20,550 bases of DNA from an uncultured Gammaproteobacteria bacterium (GTDB lineage Bacteria > Pseudomonadota > Gammaproteobacteria > UBA9214): NCBI GenBank assembly GCA_905480065.1, contig CAJQOV010000075.1, positions 1 to 20,550 of the forward strand, in the 5' to 3' direction. This document shows, piece by piece, positions 7,444 through 15,440 of this stretch. The first letter of the stretch is position 1. The number at the start of each line of letters is the position of its first letter. Made by a program: the position numbers and the translations under genes. The notes beneath the pieces are model-generated. The model saw nothing but the letters and a program-made list of their open reading frames with translations, was not told the DNA's origin and made no database searches.

Positions 7444-7509
7444 TTCTCTGTGCCCTCTGTGTTCTCTGTGGCAATTCCATGTTGATTTCCTTACGTCTTT
7501 GCGTGTTTG
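7444..7509. repeat. Short tandem repeats (9-base x3 and 8-base x2)
   Basis: Three tandem 9-base units occur at 7444-7452, 7453-7461 and 7462-7470 (TTCTCTGTG, CCCTCTGTG, TTCTCTGTG). After a 23-base gap, two 8-base units follow at 7494-7501 and 7502-7509 (CGTCTTTG, CGTGTTTG) and then CGCGAG. From memory, this pair of motifs in this order recurs between genes of many bacterial genomes, so it is probably a dispersed element. The origin and function of such elements are unknown to me. Confidence 0.6.
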
Positions 7510-7558
7510 CGCGAGATGGTTTTTCTCATGCCCGTGATCGCGGCGCCCGCTGACAATC

Positions 7559-7567
7559 TGCTACTAT
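7559..7567 (+). promoter_or_regulatory. Possible extended -10 promoter of the yrfG-like gene
   Basis: TG-C-TACTAT lies 31-39 bases before the GTG start at 7599, with TATATT overlapping it at 7565-7570. The hexamer matches TATAAT at four of six positions, and no -35 box is evident. It is the only AT-rich patch between the repeats and the gene. Confidence 0.25.
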
Positions 7568-7598
7568 ATTTCCCGGCAAACTCCGCGACAGGTGTACC

Positions 7599-8258
7599 GT
7601 GATCCCATGGCATGAAATCGACAGCGTGTTCCTCGATATGGACGGCACACTGCTCGACCTGCATTTTGACAACCATTTCTGGCGCGAGCATGTCCCGCTG
7701 CGCTATGCCGAGCAACACCGGCTGGATCTCGAGGCCGCCAGGTCAGAACTGGTGCCGCGCTTCCGGCTCAAGGAAGGCACCCTGGACTGGTATTGCGTGG
7801 AATACTGGAGCCGCGAACTGAACCTCGACATTGTCCAGCTGAAGCGCGAGGTGCACCACCTGATCGCGGTACACGAACACGTGACCGAATTCCTGCAGCG
7901 CACCAGGACAGCCGGCAAGCGCGTGGTCATGGTGACCAATGCGCACGAGAAGAGCCTCGCCCTGAAGATGGAAGTTACCGGGCTGGTGGACGCCTTCGAT
8001 GCGCTGGTGTGTTCCCACGACATCGGTTACCCGAAGGAAGACCTGCGGTTCTGGGACCGGCTGGGTGATGTCGAGCGCTTCGACCGCAAGACAACGCTGT
8101 TCATCGATGACAGCCTGCCGGTACTGCGCACTGCGCGCGATTTCGGCATCGGCCATATCCTTGCCGTGCGCAAGCCCGACAGCCGCTCACCGGCCCGTGA
8201 CACCGGCGAATTCGCCGCCATCGACAGCTTTCAGGACATCATGCCGGACCAGGAGTGA
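7599..8258 (+). CDS. yrfG: HAD-family GMP/IMP nucleotidase (YrfG-like)
   Basis: This 219-residue cytoplasmic HAD phosphatase is closely similar in pattern and length to E. coli YrfG, which dephosphorylates GMP and IMP. Motif I is FLDMDGTLLDL with nucleophile Asp13 and Asp15. A cap segment with FDNHFW and TLDWYCVEYWS is distinctive of YrfG. Motif II is MVTNAH with Thr113, motif III GYPKED with Lys146, and motif IV TLFIDDS with Asp170 and Asp171. The start is GTG at 7599 with AGG six bases upstream; an ATG at 7612 is out of frame. In this part of gammaproteobacterial genomes it often lies near cysQ. It converges with the YkgJ-type gene. Confidence 0.9.
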   Translation: MIPWHEIDSVFLDMDGTLLDLHFDNHFWREHVPLRYAEQHRLDLEAARSELVPRFRLKEGTLDWYCVEYWSRELNLDIVQLKREVHHLIAVHEHVTEFLQRTRTAGKRVVMVTNAHEKSLALKMEVTGLVDAFDALVCSHDIGYPKEDLRFWDRLGDVERFDRKTTLFIDDSLPVLRTARDFGIGHILAVRKPDSRSPARDTGEFAAIDSFQDIMPDQE

Positions 8259-8274
8259 ACACTCCGGCTAGCGC

Positions 8275-8315
8275 AGCAGGAACCCGAGTCGGGAGCAACG
8301 CACGGAGCAGTTGCC
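8275..8315 (+). repeat. Dispersed 41-base repeat, copy 1
   Basis: This segment matches 16837-16877 in the same orientation at 36 of 41 positions. It lies in the 116-base spacer between the convergent yrfG-like and YkgJ-type genes. Its right half forms a hairpin, GCAAC (8295-8299) with GTTGC (8310-8314), extended by an inner GC/GC pair, leaving ACGGA (8302-8306) in the loop. The stem bases are identical in copy 2, where the loop is AGGGA. Just downstream, GGGTTGGGGTGAAGGAG resembles the pyrimidine/purine repeat next to copy 2. Confidence 0.7.
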
Positions 8316-8374
8316 GGCGGGTTGGGGTGAAGGAGTCACATCAAGCCAGCCGTCGACGGAAATGCTGAACGGCT

Positions 8375-8812
8375 TCAGGCCGCAGCAATCTGCGCGTCTC
8401 TTGTGGTGGCGAACTTCTGCCAGCCCTTGAAACGTTTCTTTACATAGCCCAGCAAGGCGGCATAATCCTCGAAGAACAGGTCAAAGCCCTGCTCCGAGGA
8501 CTCGTCGAACTCACAATAGTCGTTGGTGTACTCGCGGCAGATCATCGGGCGGTCCTCGTAGATACCGCAGCGGCCATCCTTTTGCAGGTGATTGCAGGTG
8601 TTGTTGACCAGCAGATACCAGCCGTCCTCGTCCTTGTAGGCCTGTATATCCTTGTGCGACAACTGCCACAGCATGTGATCGAAATCCTTCATCGAGCGCG
8701 GCGTGACCAGCTGCTCGGTAATGTAGGTGCAACACTTTGAATTGGTACAGAACCCGCACTTGTTTGCGGTAGTGACCTTGACGCCAATCGGTATATTTCG
8801 TACGGCACTCAC
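8375..8812 (-). CDS. YkgJ-type cysteine-cluster protein
   Basis: This 145-residue protein has eight cysteines, at 19, 22, 27, 28, 73, 82, 92 and 100. They are arranged as CxxC-x4-CC, then C-x8-CGIYEDRP-x2-C and a final C, which is the zinc/iron-chelating YkgJ (PF03692) pattern. Metal binding is known for the family; the biological role is unknown. I chose the GTG at 8812 because GGAG lies 9 bases upstream and the conserved part begins soon after. An ATG at 8860 would give 161 residues and remains possible. It follows the PilZ-like gene on the same strand and could be the last gene of that operon. It ends facing the yrfG-like gene. Confidence 0.85.
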   Translation of the reverse strand: MSAVRNIPIGVKVTTANKCGFCTNSKCCTYITEQLVTPRSMKDFDHMLWQLSHKDIQAYKDEDGWYLLVNNTCNHLQKDGRCGIYEDRPMICREYTNDYCEFDESSEQGFDLFFEDYAALLGYVKKRFKGWQKFATTRDAQIAAA

Positions 8813-8897
8813 AGGAATCTTCTCCGTATTGTTCACAAACAACCGGCGCAAGCCTAGCATGAGGCCCGCGCATTGTCTCACCGGCAGCGCGCGCAGC

Positions 8898-10412
8898 TTA
8901 TAGTGCGGAAAATTCGAAGCGGTCGAACAACGGGCTATCCAGCACCCTGCGCCCTGCACGCACGTGGATTTGCCGGCCGCCCACATCGATCAGCAGGCTG
9001 CGGCCCTGCGCATACAGGCCCTTCGCGGCAACCAGCGTGGCGGTAAGCTGCTCCGCATCGACCGCCGGCATGAATAACGCATGTACTGCATTCTGGTCCG
9101 GCTGGTCCGGTACGCTACAGGTCACGGCACCCGGTCCGCCGGCCAGTATCAGCACGCCGGCTTCCAGCCCGCCTTCCCGGAACACGCGTATGGAACGGAT
9201 CAGCGCAAGCTGCAGCGCAGACTTGCTGCCCTCGCCTTCGACGATGCCGACCAGTTCACCGACGCGCGCATCTCCCGCACCGCCCTCGCTCCATGACAGT
9301 TTCATGCCATTGGCGCTGCTGTCCAGCACCCGGCACTGCTGCAGCCCGGCGATGTCATCTCCGGCAGCATCCCGGCGGGTACGCAACCAGGCGTGCAGCG
9401 CCTCAAGACCGGGGATAATTCCCACGTAGCGTCCGTCAGCATGCCGTTGCTCGCGATGCCGCTGTTCCGTGTCGCGCTCGGGCAGCAGCCGGCGCAACAC
9501 CATCGCCTCCGGACTCTGCATACGCACCTTCTCCGGCGTCTGCTCCAGTTGCTTGCGGATGGCCTGCAGGGTGCGCGTGGCATCCAGCAGGTACGGCTCC
9601 TGCGCGGGCGCCGGAGATTTGAGCAGGGTGCACGAAACCGGCAACGCCCGGGTACGCAAATCAATCAGGAACAGGCCCTCACCATCCCCGTCCCAGCGAT
9701 TGCCGGGAACAATCCGGCAACGCTCTGCATACTGGATCAGCACGTCAAACAGCAAGCCTGCCTCGCCTTCCGCAAGACGCTCCGGTTCGGTCAGCGACAA
9801 CAGCATGCTGGCATGATAAAGCTGCGCAGTGGTCAGCGGCGCCTGCGCATCATCATCGGTTTCCACCGTGATGCCCAGCAGACCGTGATGACGTGCCACG
9901 CGATACAGGACATGCGATTCCGCCACCAGTACAGGAGGGATTTCGCGGTAAAACCGGTAACTGTCCAGCAAGGCATAGCTAAGCAGTTCCAGCGCACGGT
10001 TCAGCGCCTGTCCAAACAGCGCATCGGTAACCTGCCCGCCCTGTCCGCCGTAGCATGACTTGACGATCAGTTTGTAGCCGCCGGCGAGGTCAAGCAACAG
10101 CCGCGCCACGCCGTCGATTGCCTCCTGGCGCTGCGAGTTGGACAGGGCCAGCTGGCGCATGTGCAACGGATCCACGGTCTGGAACAGGCGTAACGACGTG
10201 GAACGGTATACCTCGAGGAACCGGAAACGCAGTGCGTCATCGAGCTTCTGTTCATTCAGTGCATTCAGGGCACCGAGTACCAGCCGCACCGTCTCTACCA
10301 CATCCATCAATGGCAGGTTGGTCAGCCATGCACGCAACCGTTCCACGTCCCGCTCTACCGTCGGATCGGTATAATCATGCTGTGCGGGGGTGGTCAGATT
10401 CAGCGAATCCAT
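8898..10412 (-). CDS. Large conserved protein with a C-terminal PilZ-like domain
   Basis: This is a 504-residue cytoplasmic protein with no signal peptide or membrane helix. The first ~340 residues are mostly helical and I do not recognise them as a named domain. Residues 361-372 (RVLDSSANGMKL) match the D-x-S-x-x-G motif of PilZ cyclic-di-GMP-binding domains (Asp364, Ser366, Gly369), followed by the short strands expected of a PilZ barrel (VGELVGIVEG and onward). The arginine-rich stretch 313-328 lies roughly where PilZ domains carry RxxxR, but I see no exact RxxxR spacing, so nucleotide binding is uncertain. The gene starts 20 bases after the gspN stop and is probably co-transcribed with the type II secretion genes, hinting at a link between second-messenger level and secretion. 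The PilZ call is moderate; the role is inferred only from position. Confidence 0.65.
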   Translation of the reverse strand: MDSLNLTTPAQHDYTDPTVERDVERLRAWLTNLPLMDVVETVRLVLGALNALNEQKLDDALRFRFLEVYRSTSLRLFQTVDPLHMRQLALSNSQRQEAIDGVARLLLDLAGGYKLIVKSCYGGQGGQVTDALFGQALNRALELLSYALLDSYRFYREIPPVLVAESHVLYRVARHHGLLGITVETDDDAQAPLTTAQLYHASMLLSLTEPERLAEGEAGLLFDVLIQYAERCRIVPGNRWDGDGEGLFLIDLRTRALPVSCTLLKSPAPAQEPYLLDATRTLQAIRKQLEQTPEKVRMQSPEAMVLRRLLPERDTEQRHREQRHADGRYVGIIPGLEALHAWLRTRRDAAGDDIAGLQQCRVLDSSANGMKLSWSEGGAGDARVGELVGIVEGEGSKSALQLALIRSIRVFREGGLEAGVLILAGGPGAVTCSVPDQPDQNAVHALFMPAVDAEQLTATLVAAKGLYAQGRSLLIDVGGRQIHVRAGRRVLDSPLFDRFEFSAL

Positions 10413-10432
10413 GTTGACACGCAGCTCGGGCG

Positions 10433-11179
10433 TTACAGACTGCCGGCTGCAGTCAGCTGGTAACCGCCGCCGGGACGGCGCGGGACCAGCGTATCCAGCA
10501 TATCCCGGACCTCGGCGCCGGTCTCATTGCCCGGCTGCAGGCGCAGATTGATGGCATAACGTCCGGCTGCCTGCAGCGTGATATTGCCTGACAGTCCCAG
10601 CGTGCCACCCGCGCTAACCGTAGCCTGCAGGTCATCGCCGGCACTGGCAAGGTCGAGTGTGATATCACCAAGTTGCAGTTCCATCGGCGCCATGAGCCGG
10701 GCACCCTGCCAGCGCAATGCGCCCTGTACGCCGGTTGGCAGCTTGCCCGGCAGATCGAAATGCTGCAGCTGCAGCACCAGCGCGCCGCCGGCAACCACGC
10801 CAATCGGCGAGAAGCGGTTGATCAGTTCGGCCGGCGGCAATTGCAGTTCGAGGTCGCGACCATGGACCCGGCCCGCGAATGACAGGTCCAGCAGACCGGT
10901 CCCGCTGACCCGCTCATCGAGCAGCTCGACACGATACTCGATATTGCCGACGAACAGCCGCAGTGGCCGTAACTGCCAGCGCACTGTCCCGACCGGATCA
11001 CCCTGGTAAACCACCCGTGTCGCCTGTCCGGACCACAGTGAACCGCTTACACCACGCAGCAACACCCCTTCCAGCCGCTGTTCGATGGCACCGGTGAGCC
11101 GCGTGACCGGAAATGTCGCCAGCAATATCAGCAGGTAGGCGGCAACTCCGATTGCGCCGGTACGCCACACATTCTTCAC
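10433..11179 (-). CDS. gspN: Type II secretion system protein N
   Basis: This 248-residue inner-membrane protein has one N-terminal membrane helix (about 8-25, IGVAAYLLILLATFPVTRL) and a large periplasmic beta-rich part rich in LxLxL strands. The patterns GVSGSLWSGQA and VRWQLRPLRL are typical of GspN. The start is GTG at 11179, overlapping the gspM stop by four bases (GTGA), which decides the start. The exact task of GspN is unclear; it is dispensable or missing in many type II systems. Length is usual (about 250). Confidence 0.88.
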   Translation of the reverse strand: MKNVWRTGAIGVAAYLLILLATFPVTRLTGAIEQRLEGVLLRGVSGSLWSGQATRVVYQGDPVGTVRWQLRPLRLFVGNIEYRVELLDERVSGTGLLDLSFAGRVHGRDLELQLPPAELINRFSPIGVVAGGALVLQLQHFDLPGKLPTGVQGALRWQGARLMAPMELQLGDITLDLASAGDDLQATVSAGGTLGLSGNITLQAAGRYAINLRLQPGNETGAEVRDMLDTLVPRRPGGGYQLTAAGSL

Positions 11180-11670
11180 AACTCGGGGACCTGCAGGGTC
11201 AGGCGGATATTGACACGGCCGGCCATGCCAGCGGCACGTTCCATGGTCACGGCGTCGATATTGATGCCGTAGCGGGTGTCGAGGTTACCGAGCCAGCGCA
11301 GCAGTTGGTCAAAGGAGGCGCCATCCATCCAGACCTTCACGCTGTCACTGCCATCCGGCTCGACGCGCCTGAGTACATCACCCAACCCGTCCGCACGCGC
11401 CGAGCTGTCGGCCAGCGCCAGCAGCGACTGTCCGCCCAGCCCCTGCGCGGCAGGCCCGCGACGGCCCTTCAGCTGCAGCAGCCGTTGGGCGCTTTCCTGC
11501 ATCCAGGCCGCCGTCTCGCGCTGGTCGGCCACGTTCTCCTGCATGCTGCGATAGGCGGAACGCAGCGGCGCCCATGCCAGTGCGTACACCAGTAGCAGCA
11601 ACAGCACTGCTGCACCGGCCGTCACCAGCAGACGCTCACGCGGGTCAAGCCTTTCGAACCAGGCCCTCAT
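11176..11670 (-). CDS. gspM: Type II secretion system protein M
   Basis: This 164-residue inner-membrane assembly-platform protein partners GspL. A short cytoplasmic N-terminus with the usual DPRERLLV sequence is followed by a membrane helix at about 14-35, a coiled-coil stretch (YRSMQENVADQRETAAWMQESAQRLLQL) and a small periplasmic ferredoxin-like domain. Its ATG overlaps the gspL stop by four bases (ATGA), and its stop overlaps the gspN start. Size and plan are normal for GspM. Confidence 0.92.
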   Translation of the reverse strand: MRAWFERLDPRERLLVTAGAAVLLLLLVYALAWAPLRSAYRSMQENVADQRETAAWMQESAQRLLQLKGRRGPAAQGLGGQSLLALADSSARADGLGDVLRRVEPDGSDSVKVWMDGASFDQLLRWLGNLDTRYGINIDAVTMERAAGMAGRVNIRLTLQVPEL

Positions 11671-12881
11671 GCGCCTTTCCCCTGGATGCGCAGCCGGCTC
11701 TGCACGCGGTTATCTGCTCCGGTGGTGGCGGACTGGATATCGACATCGAGGCCGCCGGCACCGGCCAGCGACTGCTTGAGCTGATCGAGCAGTTGCAGGC
11801 TGCCAATCTTCAGGTCCAGGTCAAGGCGGCCGGAACGGAAGGTAATCGCGTCCAGTTCGAGGCCCTCGACCTCGCGCAGCACGATACCGGCCTTGCCCAG
11901 CAGCACCAGGAAACCGTTGTCGCCGGCACCGCCGCCTTGCAGGCTGTCGAGTTGCTGCTGCATTTGTACGCGCGGGTTGACCACGCGCTTGATCTCCGGT
12001 GCTGCCTGGCGAAAGGTTTGTTCAATCTCGCTACGCAGGCGCTCACTCTCCTGGCCGAGCCGGAAGTAGTCGACAGCGGTGACGACAAAGCTGACCAGCA
12101 CACCGGCCAGCAGCAGGGCGGCGCTGGCACGCCAGGGCCGCCAGAGCTGCAGCCAGTTACCCGAACGACTGTAGTCACCCTGTAACAGGTTGATGGCGCC
12201 CTCACCCAGCCCGACCGCGAACACGCCGAGTGGATCACCGCCCCAGGCTTCGATAACGGTTTCGCCGCTGTAATCGTCCATCTCGGGTGGCGACATATCC
12301 GTATGCACATACAGGCGCAGCCGCGGCTGCGTCTCCCCGTCCTGCTGCATGTGCAGCAGCAGCCCGAGATTTTCGACATCCACGGCGAAGCCGCTGCATA
12401 CCCCGGTTCGCACCAGTGCCACTGACCCGGTAACCAGCGCGCTGATTTCGTTTTCCGTGTACGGCACCGCCAGCTGTTCCGGCACAATCTGCTGGACGTC
12501 GAGTGAGCTGTCCGCCAGCGCGGTAGTCAGCGCATCCAGGTAGGAGCGGCTGATTACCGCTACCGGCCAGCTGCCGTCCGGCTGCACCGCGCCGAGCGCA
12601 AAATGCAGGTTTTCCACCTCGTCGGAGACCTGCTCTTCCAGGGCATAGGGCACGGCACGCAATAATTTCTGTCGGTTCCGGCCCGGAATCTGCGCGCGGG
12701 TAAGCAGGCACTCATCACCGGCAACCAGCACCACCACGCGCATTCCTGCGGCCTCTGCAGCCGCATCGGCCAGCGTACCGGCATGGATTCCGCCCGGCGG
12801 CAGGCCGGCGCCCGCCAGCCGCAACCAGCGCCAGCGGTCACCGGCAACGGAATCCGCTCTCAGCAGGAGTGTTTCACGCAT
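11667..12881 (-). CDS. gspL: Type II secretion system protein L
   Basis: This 404-residue bitopic protein links the cytoplasmic ATPase GspE to the membrane platform. The cytoplasmic actin-like domain covers about 1-245 and contains the characteristic AVPYALEEQVSDEVE (76-90) and INLLQGDY (230-237). A membrane helix follows at about 252-270, then a periplasmic coiled coil and a ferredoxin-like domain. The ATG at 12881 has AAGGGG 8 bases upstream, a strong site for this operon. It is separated from gspK by 83 bases, the only real gap in gspH-N, so it may also have its own promoter. Confidence 0.93.
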   Translation of the reverse strand: MRETLLLRADSVAGDRWRWLRLAGAGLPPGGIHAGTLADAAAEAAGMRVVVLVAGDECLLTRAQIPGRNRQKLLRAVPYALEEQVSDEVENLHFALGAVQPDGSWPVAVISRSYLDALTTALADSSLDVQQIVPEQLAVPYTENEISALVTGSVALVRTGVCSGFAVDVENLGLLLHMQQDGETQPRLRLYVHTDMSPPEMDDYSGETVIEAWGGDPLGVFAVGLGEGAINLLQGDYSRSGNWLQLWRPWRASAALLLAGVLVSFVVTAVDYFRLGQESERLRSEIEQTFRQAAPEIKRVVNPRVQMQQQLDSLQGGGAGDNGFLVLLGKAGIVLREVEGLELDAITFRSGRLDLDLKIGSLQLLDQLKQSLAGAGGLDVDIQSATTGADNRVQSRLRIQGKGA

Positions 12882-12964
12882 GCAGATGCCCCTTGTTTAC
12901 CGTGCCCGGTATCGTAGCAGAAAAAACCCCGGATAATACGGAATTGCATAGCAAAAACATTGCT

Positions 12965-13912
12965 TTACCCTGCCGGCAACAGATGATCGGTGAGCCGTGT
13001 GCGTGACTGCACGCGCAGTTGCTGGTCAGCACGCTGCAGCAGGCTGCGGATGCGCGCCCGACCGCTGCCCACGCGCACCTCGATATCGACCCCGAACCAG
13101 TCACTGCTGACCCCGACAGGGACATCGATACCCAGCCCGGCGAGCGCATCCCTGGCAAGGAACGCAGCGGAGTCTGCAAATGGCGTTTGCTCCCGGGCAT
13201 CGAGCAACTGCTGTACGCTATCGGCAGAGAGATTTGCGTGCAATGCCTGCAGCACCTGCGGCGTGGCCGTGTTGACATTGATGACCGTGTCATCCGGCAG
13301 CGCGTTTACATGTGGCAACAGCGCGACCACCACCTCGTCGGTAAAGCCCTGCACCAGCCGCAGTTCACTGACATCGCTCATGCGGCGGTTGGCCGCCCGG
13401 TAGGGCGGGTCCTTGAGCAGGTAGGCATCATCCTCGGCGCCGCCCGGAAAGATTGCGTTGACGTCCGCATCGATCCAGTCCTGCAGCGCCGCGGCCAGAT
13501 CCGGGTCCAGCTCGAGCACCTCGAGCAGGCGCCTGAAGTAGTCGATATTCACCTGGTTCGGCGCACCTGTCTTGGCCAGCAGGCTGTTCAGGTTGAAGCG
13601 CCCCTGCAGGTCCGTGATGCGCCCGATGACCACGCCGCCTTCCACGGCGATCGGTGGCAGGGCCGTAGCCCAGTCCTCATCCAGTGCATCGATCTGGCTG
13701 TCGCTGGCATCCTTGCGCAGGATCACCTGCGCCCAGCTTTCCGCCGCCGTGGCATAGGCATAGGCCTGCTCGCCATGCAGCAGGTTGGCGGTACGGCGCA
13801 CATCGACCTGCAAGCGGGTTGCCATCGCGGTCGCCGCCACCACGGCCAGCGCCACCACCAGCAGCGCCGTGATCAGTGCCACCCCTTGTTGCCGGCAACC
13901 TGACCGGCTCAT
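12965..13912 (-). CDS. gspK: Type II secretion minor pseudopilin K
   Basis: This 315-residue largest minor pseudopilin forms the pilus tip with GspI and GspJ. The N-terminus has a short basic leader, the prepilin cleavage glycine at residue 10 and a hydrophobic helix (VALITALLVVALAVVAATAMA). The mature +5 position is Thr rather than Glu, as expected of GspK, which characteristically lacks Glu5. The body has the large inserted helical domain (LQGRFNLNSLL, FINVNTA-like VINVNTATPQVLQAL). The ATG at 13912 overlaps the gspJ stop by four bases; the frame stays open further upstream inside gspJ but is not used. It ends with TAA at 12965-12967. Confidence 0.93.
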   Translation of the reverse strand: MSRSGCRQQGVALITALLVVALAVVAATAMATRLQVDVRRTANLLHGEQAYAYATAAESWAQVILRKDASDSQIDALDEDWATALPPIAVEGGVVIGRITDLQGRFNLNSLLAKTGAPNQVNIDYFRRLLEVLELDPDLAAALQDWIDADVNAIFPGGAEDDAYLLKDPPYRAANRRMSDVSELRLVQGFTDEVVVALLPHVNALPDDTVINVNTATPQVLQALHANLSADSVQQLLDAREQTPFADSAAFLARDALAGLGIDVPVGVSSDWFGVDIEVRVGSGRARIRSLLQRADQQLRVQSRTRLTDHLLPAG

Positions 13913-14523
13913 GGATCGGGCATCCGGAATAACCACACCAGCTCGCCGTACTGCTTGTGTTCCAGCGTGATCTCGACGGCCCGCGGCAGGCCCTCGGGTG
14001 GTGGGCCGCCAACTACGACCTCGGCAGGATTCGGCCATTGCGGCAACCAGTCATCCTTTTCCGTCAGATAACGCAGCTCCATGCGGGTGATCTGGTCACT
14101 CAGTGGCTGCTCCAGCGGCTGGGTATCCTGGGCCCGGTCCAGTACGGTCCACGCATAGCGCACCAGGCGCTCGTCAACCCGTGCATAACCGACGCGCTGC
14201 AGGCTGCTGCGCGGATAACCCAGCGGGTTGTTCCAGCCAGCACGGGTAAATTGCAGACTCTCGGCACCGGACAACGGCGGCAGTGTATCGCCGTATTCGC
14301 CACGCACCGGCCGGTTCACGGCCTGTTCGAGGTCACGCTGCATGAGCTGGTAGATCTTCTGCAGCTCGCCCAGGCGGGTAGCCTCGGCCTCGGTCGCGGA
14401 ACGCTGCTGCAGCACGCTGCGCAAGCCGCTGTAAGACATCACCGACACCAGCGCAAAGATCGACAGCGCCACCAGCATTTCCAGCAGGGTAAAACCCGCC
14501 TGCAGGCGCCTGGCAACTCTCAT
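13909..14523 (-). CDS. gspJ: Type II secretion minor pseudopilin J
   Basis: This 204-residue protein has a type IV prepilin leader: cleavage Gly10 followed by FTLLEMLVALSIFALVSVM with Glu at +5. The GspJ signature follows (LQKIYQLMQRDLEQAVNRPVRG and LPRAVEITLE near the C-terminus). It is a tip pseudopilin that pairs with GspI and GspK. The start overlaps the gspI stop by four bases (ATGA), and the stop overlaps the gspK start in the same way. Length is normal. Confidence 0.94.
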   Translation of the reverse strand: MRVARRLQAGFTLLEMLVALSIFALVSVMSYSGLRSVLQQRSATEAEATRLGELQKIYQLMQRDLEQAVNRPVRGEYGDTLPPLSGAESLQFTRAGWNNPLGYPRSSLQRVGYARVDERLVRYAWTVLDRAQDTQPLEQPLSDQITRMELRYLTEKDDWLPQWPNPAEVVVGGPPPEGLPRAVEITLEHKQYGELVWLFRMPDP

Positions 14524-14900
14524 GAGCCGGGCTGCCTCAGGAAACCGCTCAGTTTGGTGACCGGCTCGGCATCCGGGTCGCTTTCCTCCGGCACTACCTC
14601 GACATCCATGCGCCGCAACTCGGCCTCATCGGTCTGGGAGATGATCGCCCGCCATGCCCATTCATTGCGTCCCATCGTCAGCGTGCCCTTGCGCTCGCCC
14701 ACCCGCGGCCATTCCTTGCGTACCTGGAAATCATTCAGGACATCGCGCGCCACCCAGTTCGCCAGGGTGCGCTCACGCAGGTGCACGATGCTGCCAGTGT
14801 AATCGCTGGCGGCCTTGATGATGGCGCCCATGGCCACCGCCAGTACCGTCAACGCAATGAGGATCTCGATCAGGGTAAAACCGCGTGCCCGGCAACGCAT
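14520..14900 (-). CDS. gspI: Type II secretion minor pseudopilin I
   Basis: This 126-residue protein has a prepilin leader MRCRARG with cleavage at Gly7, followed by FTLIEILIALTVLAVAMGAI with Glu at +5. The ANWVARDVLNDFQVRKEWP segment is typical of GspI. It initiates the pseudopilus tip complex with GspJ and GspK. The ATG shares one base with the gspH stop and its own stop overlaps gspJ by four bases, so translation is probably coupled. Length is normal (about 120-130). Confidence 0.94.
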   Translation of the reverse strand: MRCRARGFTLIEILIALTVLAVAMGAIIKAASDYTGSIVHLRERTLANWVARDVLNDFQVRKEWPRVGERKGTLTMGRNEWAWRAIISQTDEAELRRMDVEVVPEESDPDAEPVTKLSGFLRQPGS

Positions 14901-15424
14901 CAGAACAGCTCCTCGCTGGTCACGGTAACCGTGCCCAGTACGCTGGTATCGAGGAGATATTCGTGCTTGCTCAGGCCGGACTGGAACACCACGCTGAACG
15001 GGGTGATTTCACCGCTGGACAGGATGAACACCTGGGGCGAGGATTCCTCCTCATCCTTTTCCTGGCCGGAAAATACCGGCAGGTCGCCACTGACATCAAG
15101 GCGCAGCTCGATATCCGCCGGCATGGAATAATCCTTCAACAGCCCGTCTTGCGCGGTTTGCCAGCCGGCATCGCCGAGCAGCAGGAACTCGTAGCCATCA
15201 TCCCGGAAGCGCACTGCCAGTTCCTCCCCCCGGATCACCGCCTCGTCACTGGCGAGGTTGATCAGGGTTTCCATGCGCTGCGCCTCCTGCTTCATCAGCG
15301 CGGCGATGTCATCACCGCGCATGGACAGCGTGGCGAAGCTGAAGATGATCCCGATCAGGACCATCACCACCATCATTTCCAGCAGGGTAAATCCGGCCGT
15401 GCGCCTGGCAGCTGATACCGGCAT
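14900..15424 (-). CDS. gspH: Type II secretion minor pseudopilin H
   Basis: This 174-residue protein has leader MPVSAARRTAG and a prepilin helix FTLLEMMVVMVLIGIIFSF with Glu at +5. The region AALMKQEAQRMETLINLASDEAVIRGEELAVRF matches the GspH family. It caps the pseudopilus body below the I-J-K tip. I chose the ATG at 15424 (AGGA six bases upstream, 16 bases after the gspG stop) over an upstream in-frame start inside gspG. An acidic loop (KDEEESS) lies in the C-terminal half. Confidence 0.92.
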   Translation of the reverse strand: MPVSAARRTAGFTLLEMMVVMVLIGIIFSFATLSMRGDDIAALMKQEAQRMETLINLASDEAVIRGEELAVRFRDDGYEFLLLGDAGWQTAQDGLLKDYSMPADIELRLDVSGDLPVFSGQEKDEEESSPQVFILSSGEITPFSVVFQSGLSKHEYLLDTSVLGTVTVTSEELF

Positions 15425-15440
15425 GTGATTCCTGTGCAGG

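Noticed and set aside
7319..7480. N-terminal extension of cysQ upstream of 7318
   Set aside because: The frame is open, but the translated stretch is the dispersed repeat (it gives HPRAGGDP) and CysQ homology begins at 7318.
7444..7509. CRISPR-like array
   Set aside because: The repeats are 8-9 bases, directly tandem, with no spacers and no cas genes nearby.
12934..12944. Terminator in the gspK-gspL gap from the T6 run on the minus strand
   Set aside because: No stem longer than three bases precedes the T-run.
13019..13903. A 294-codon + strand open frame opposite gspK
   Set aside because: It lies antisense to a well-recognised pseudopilin gene and shows no domain pattern of its own.
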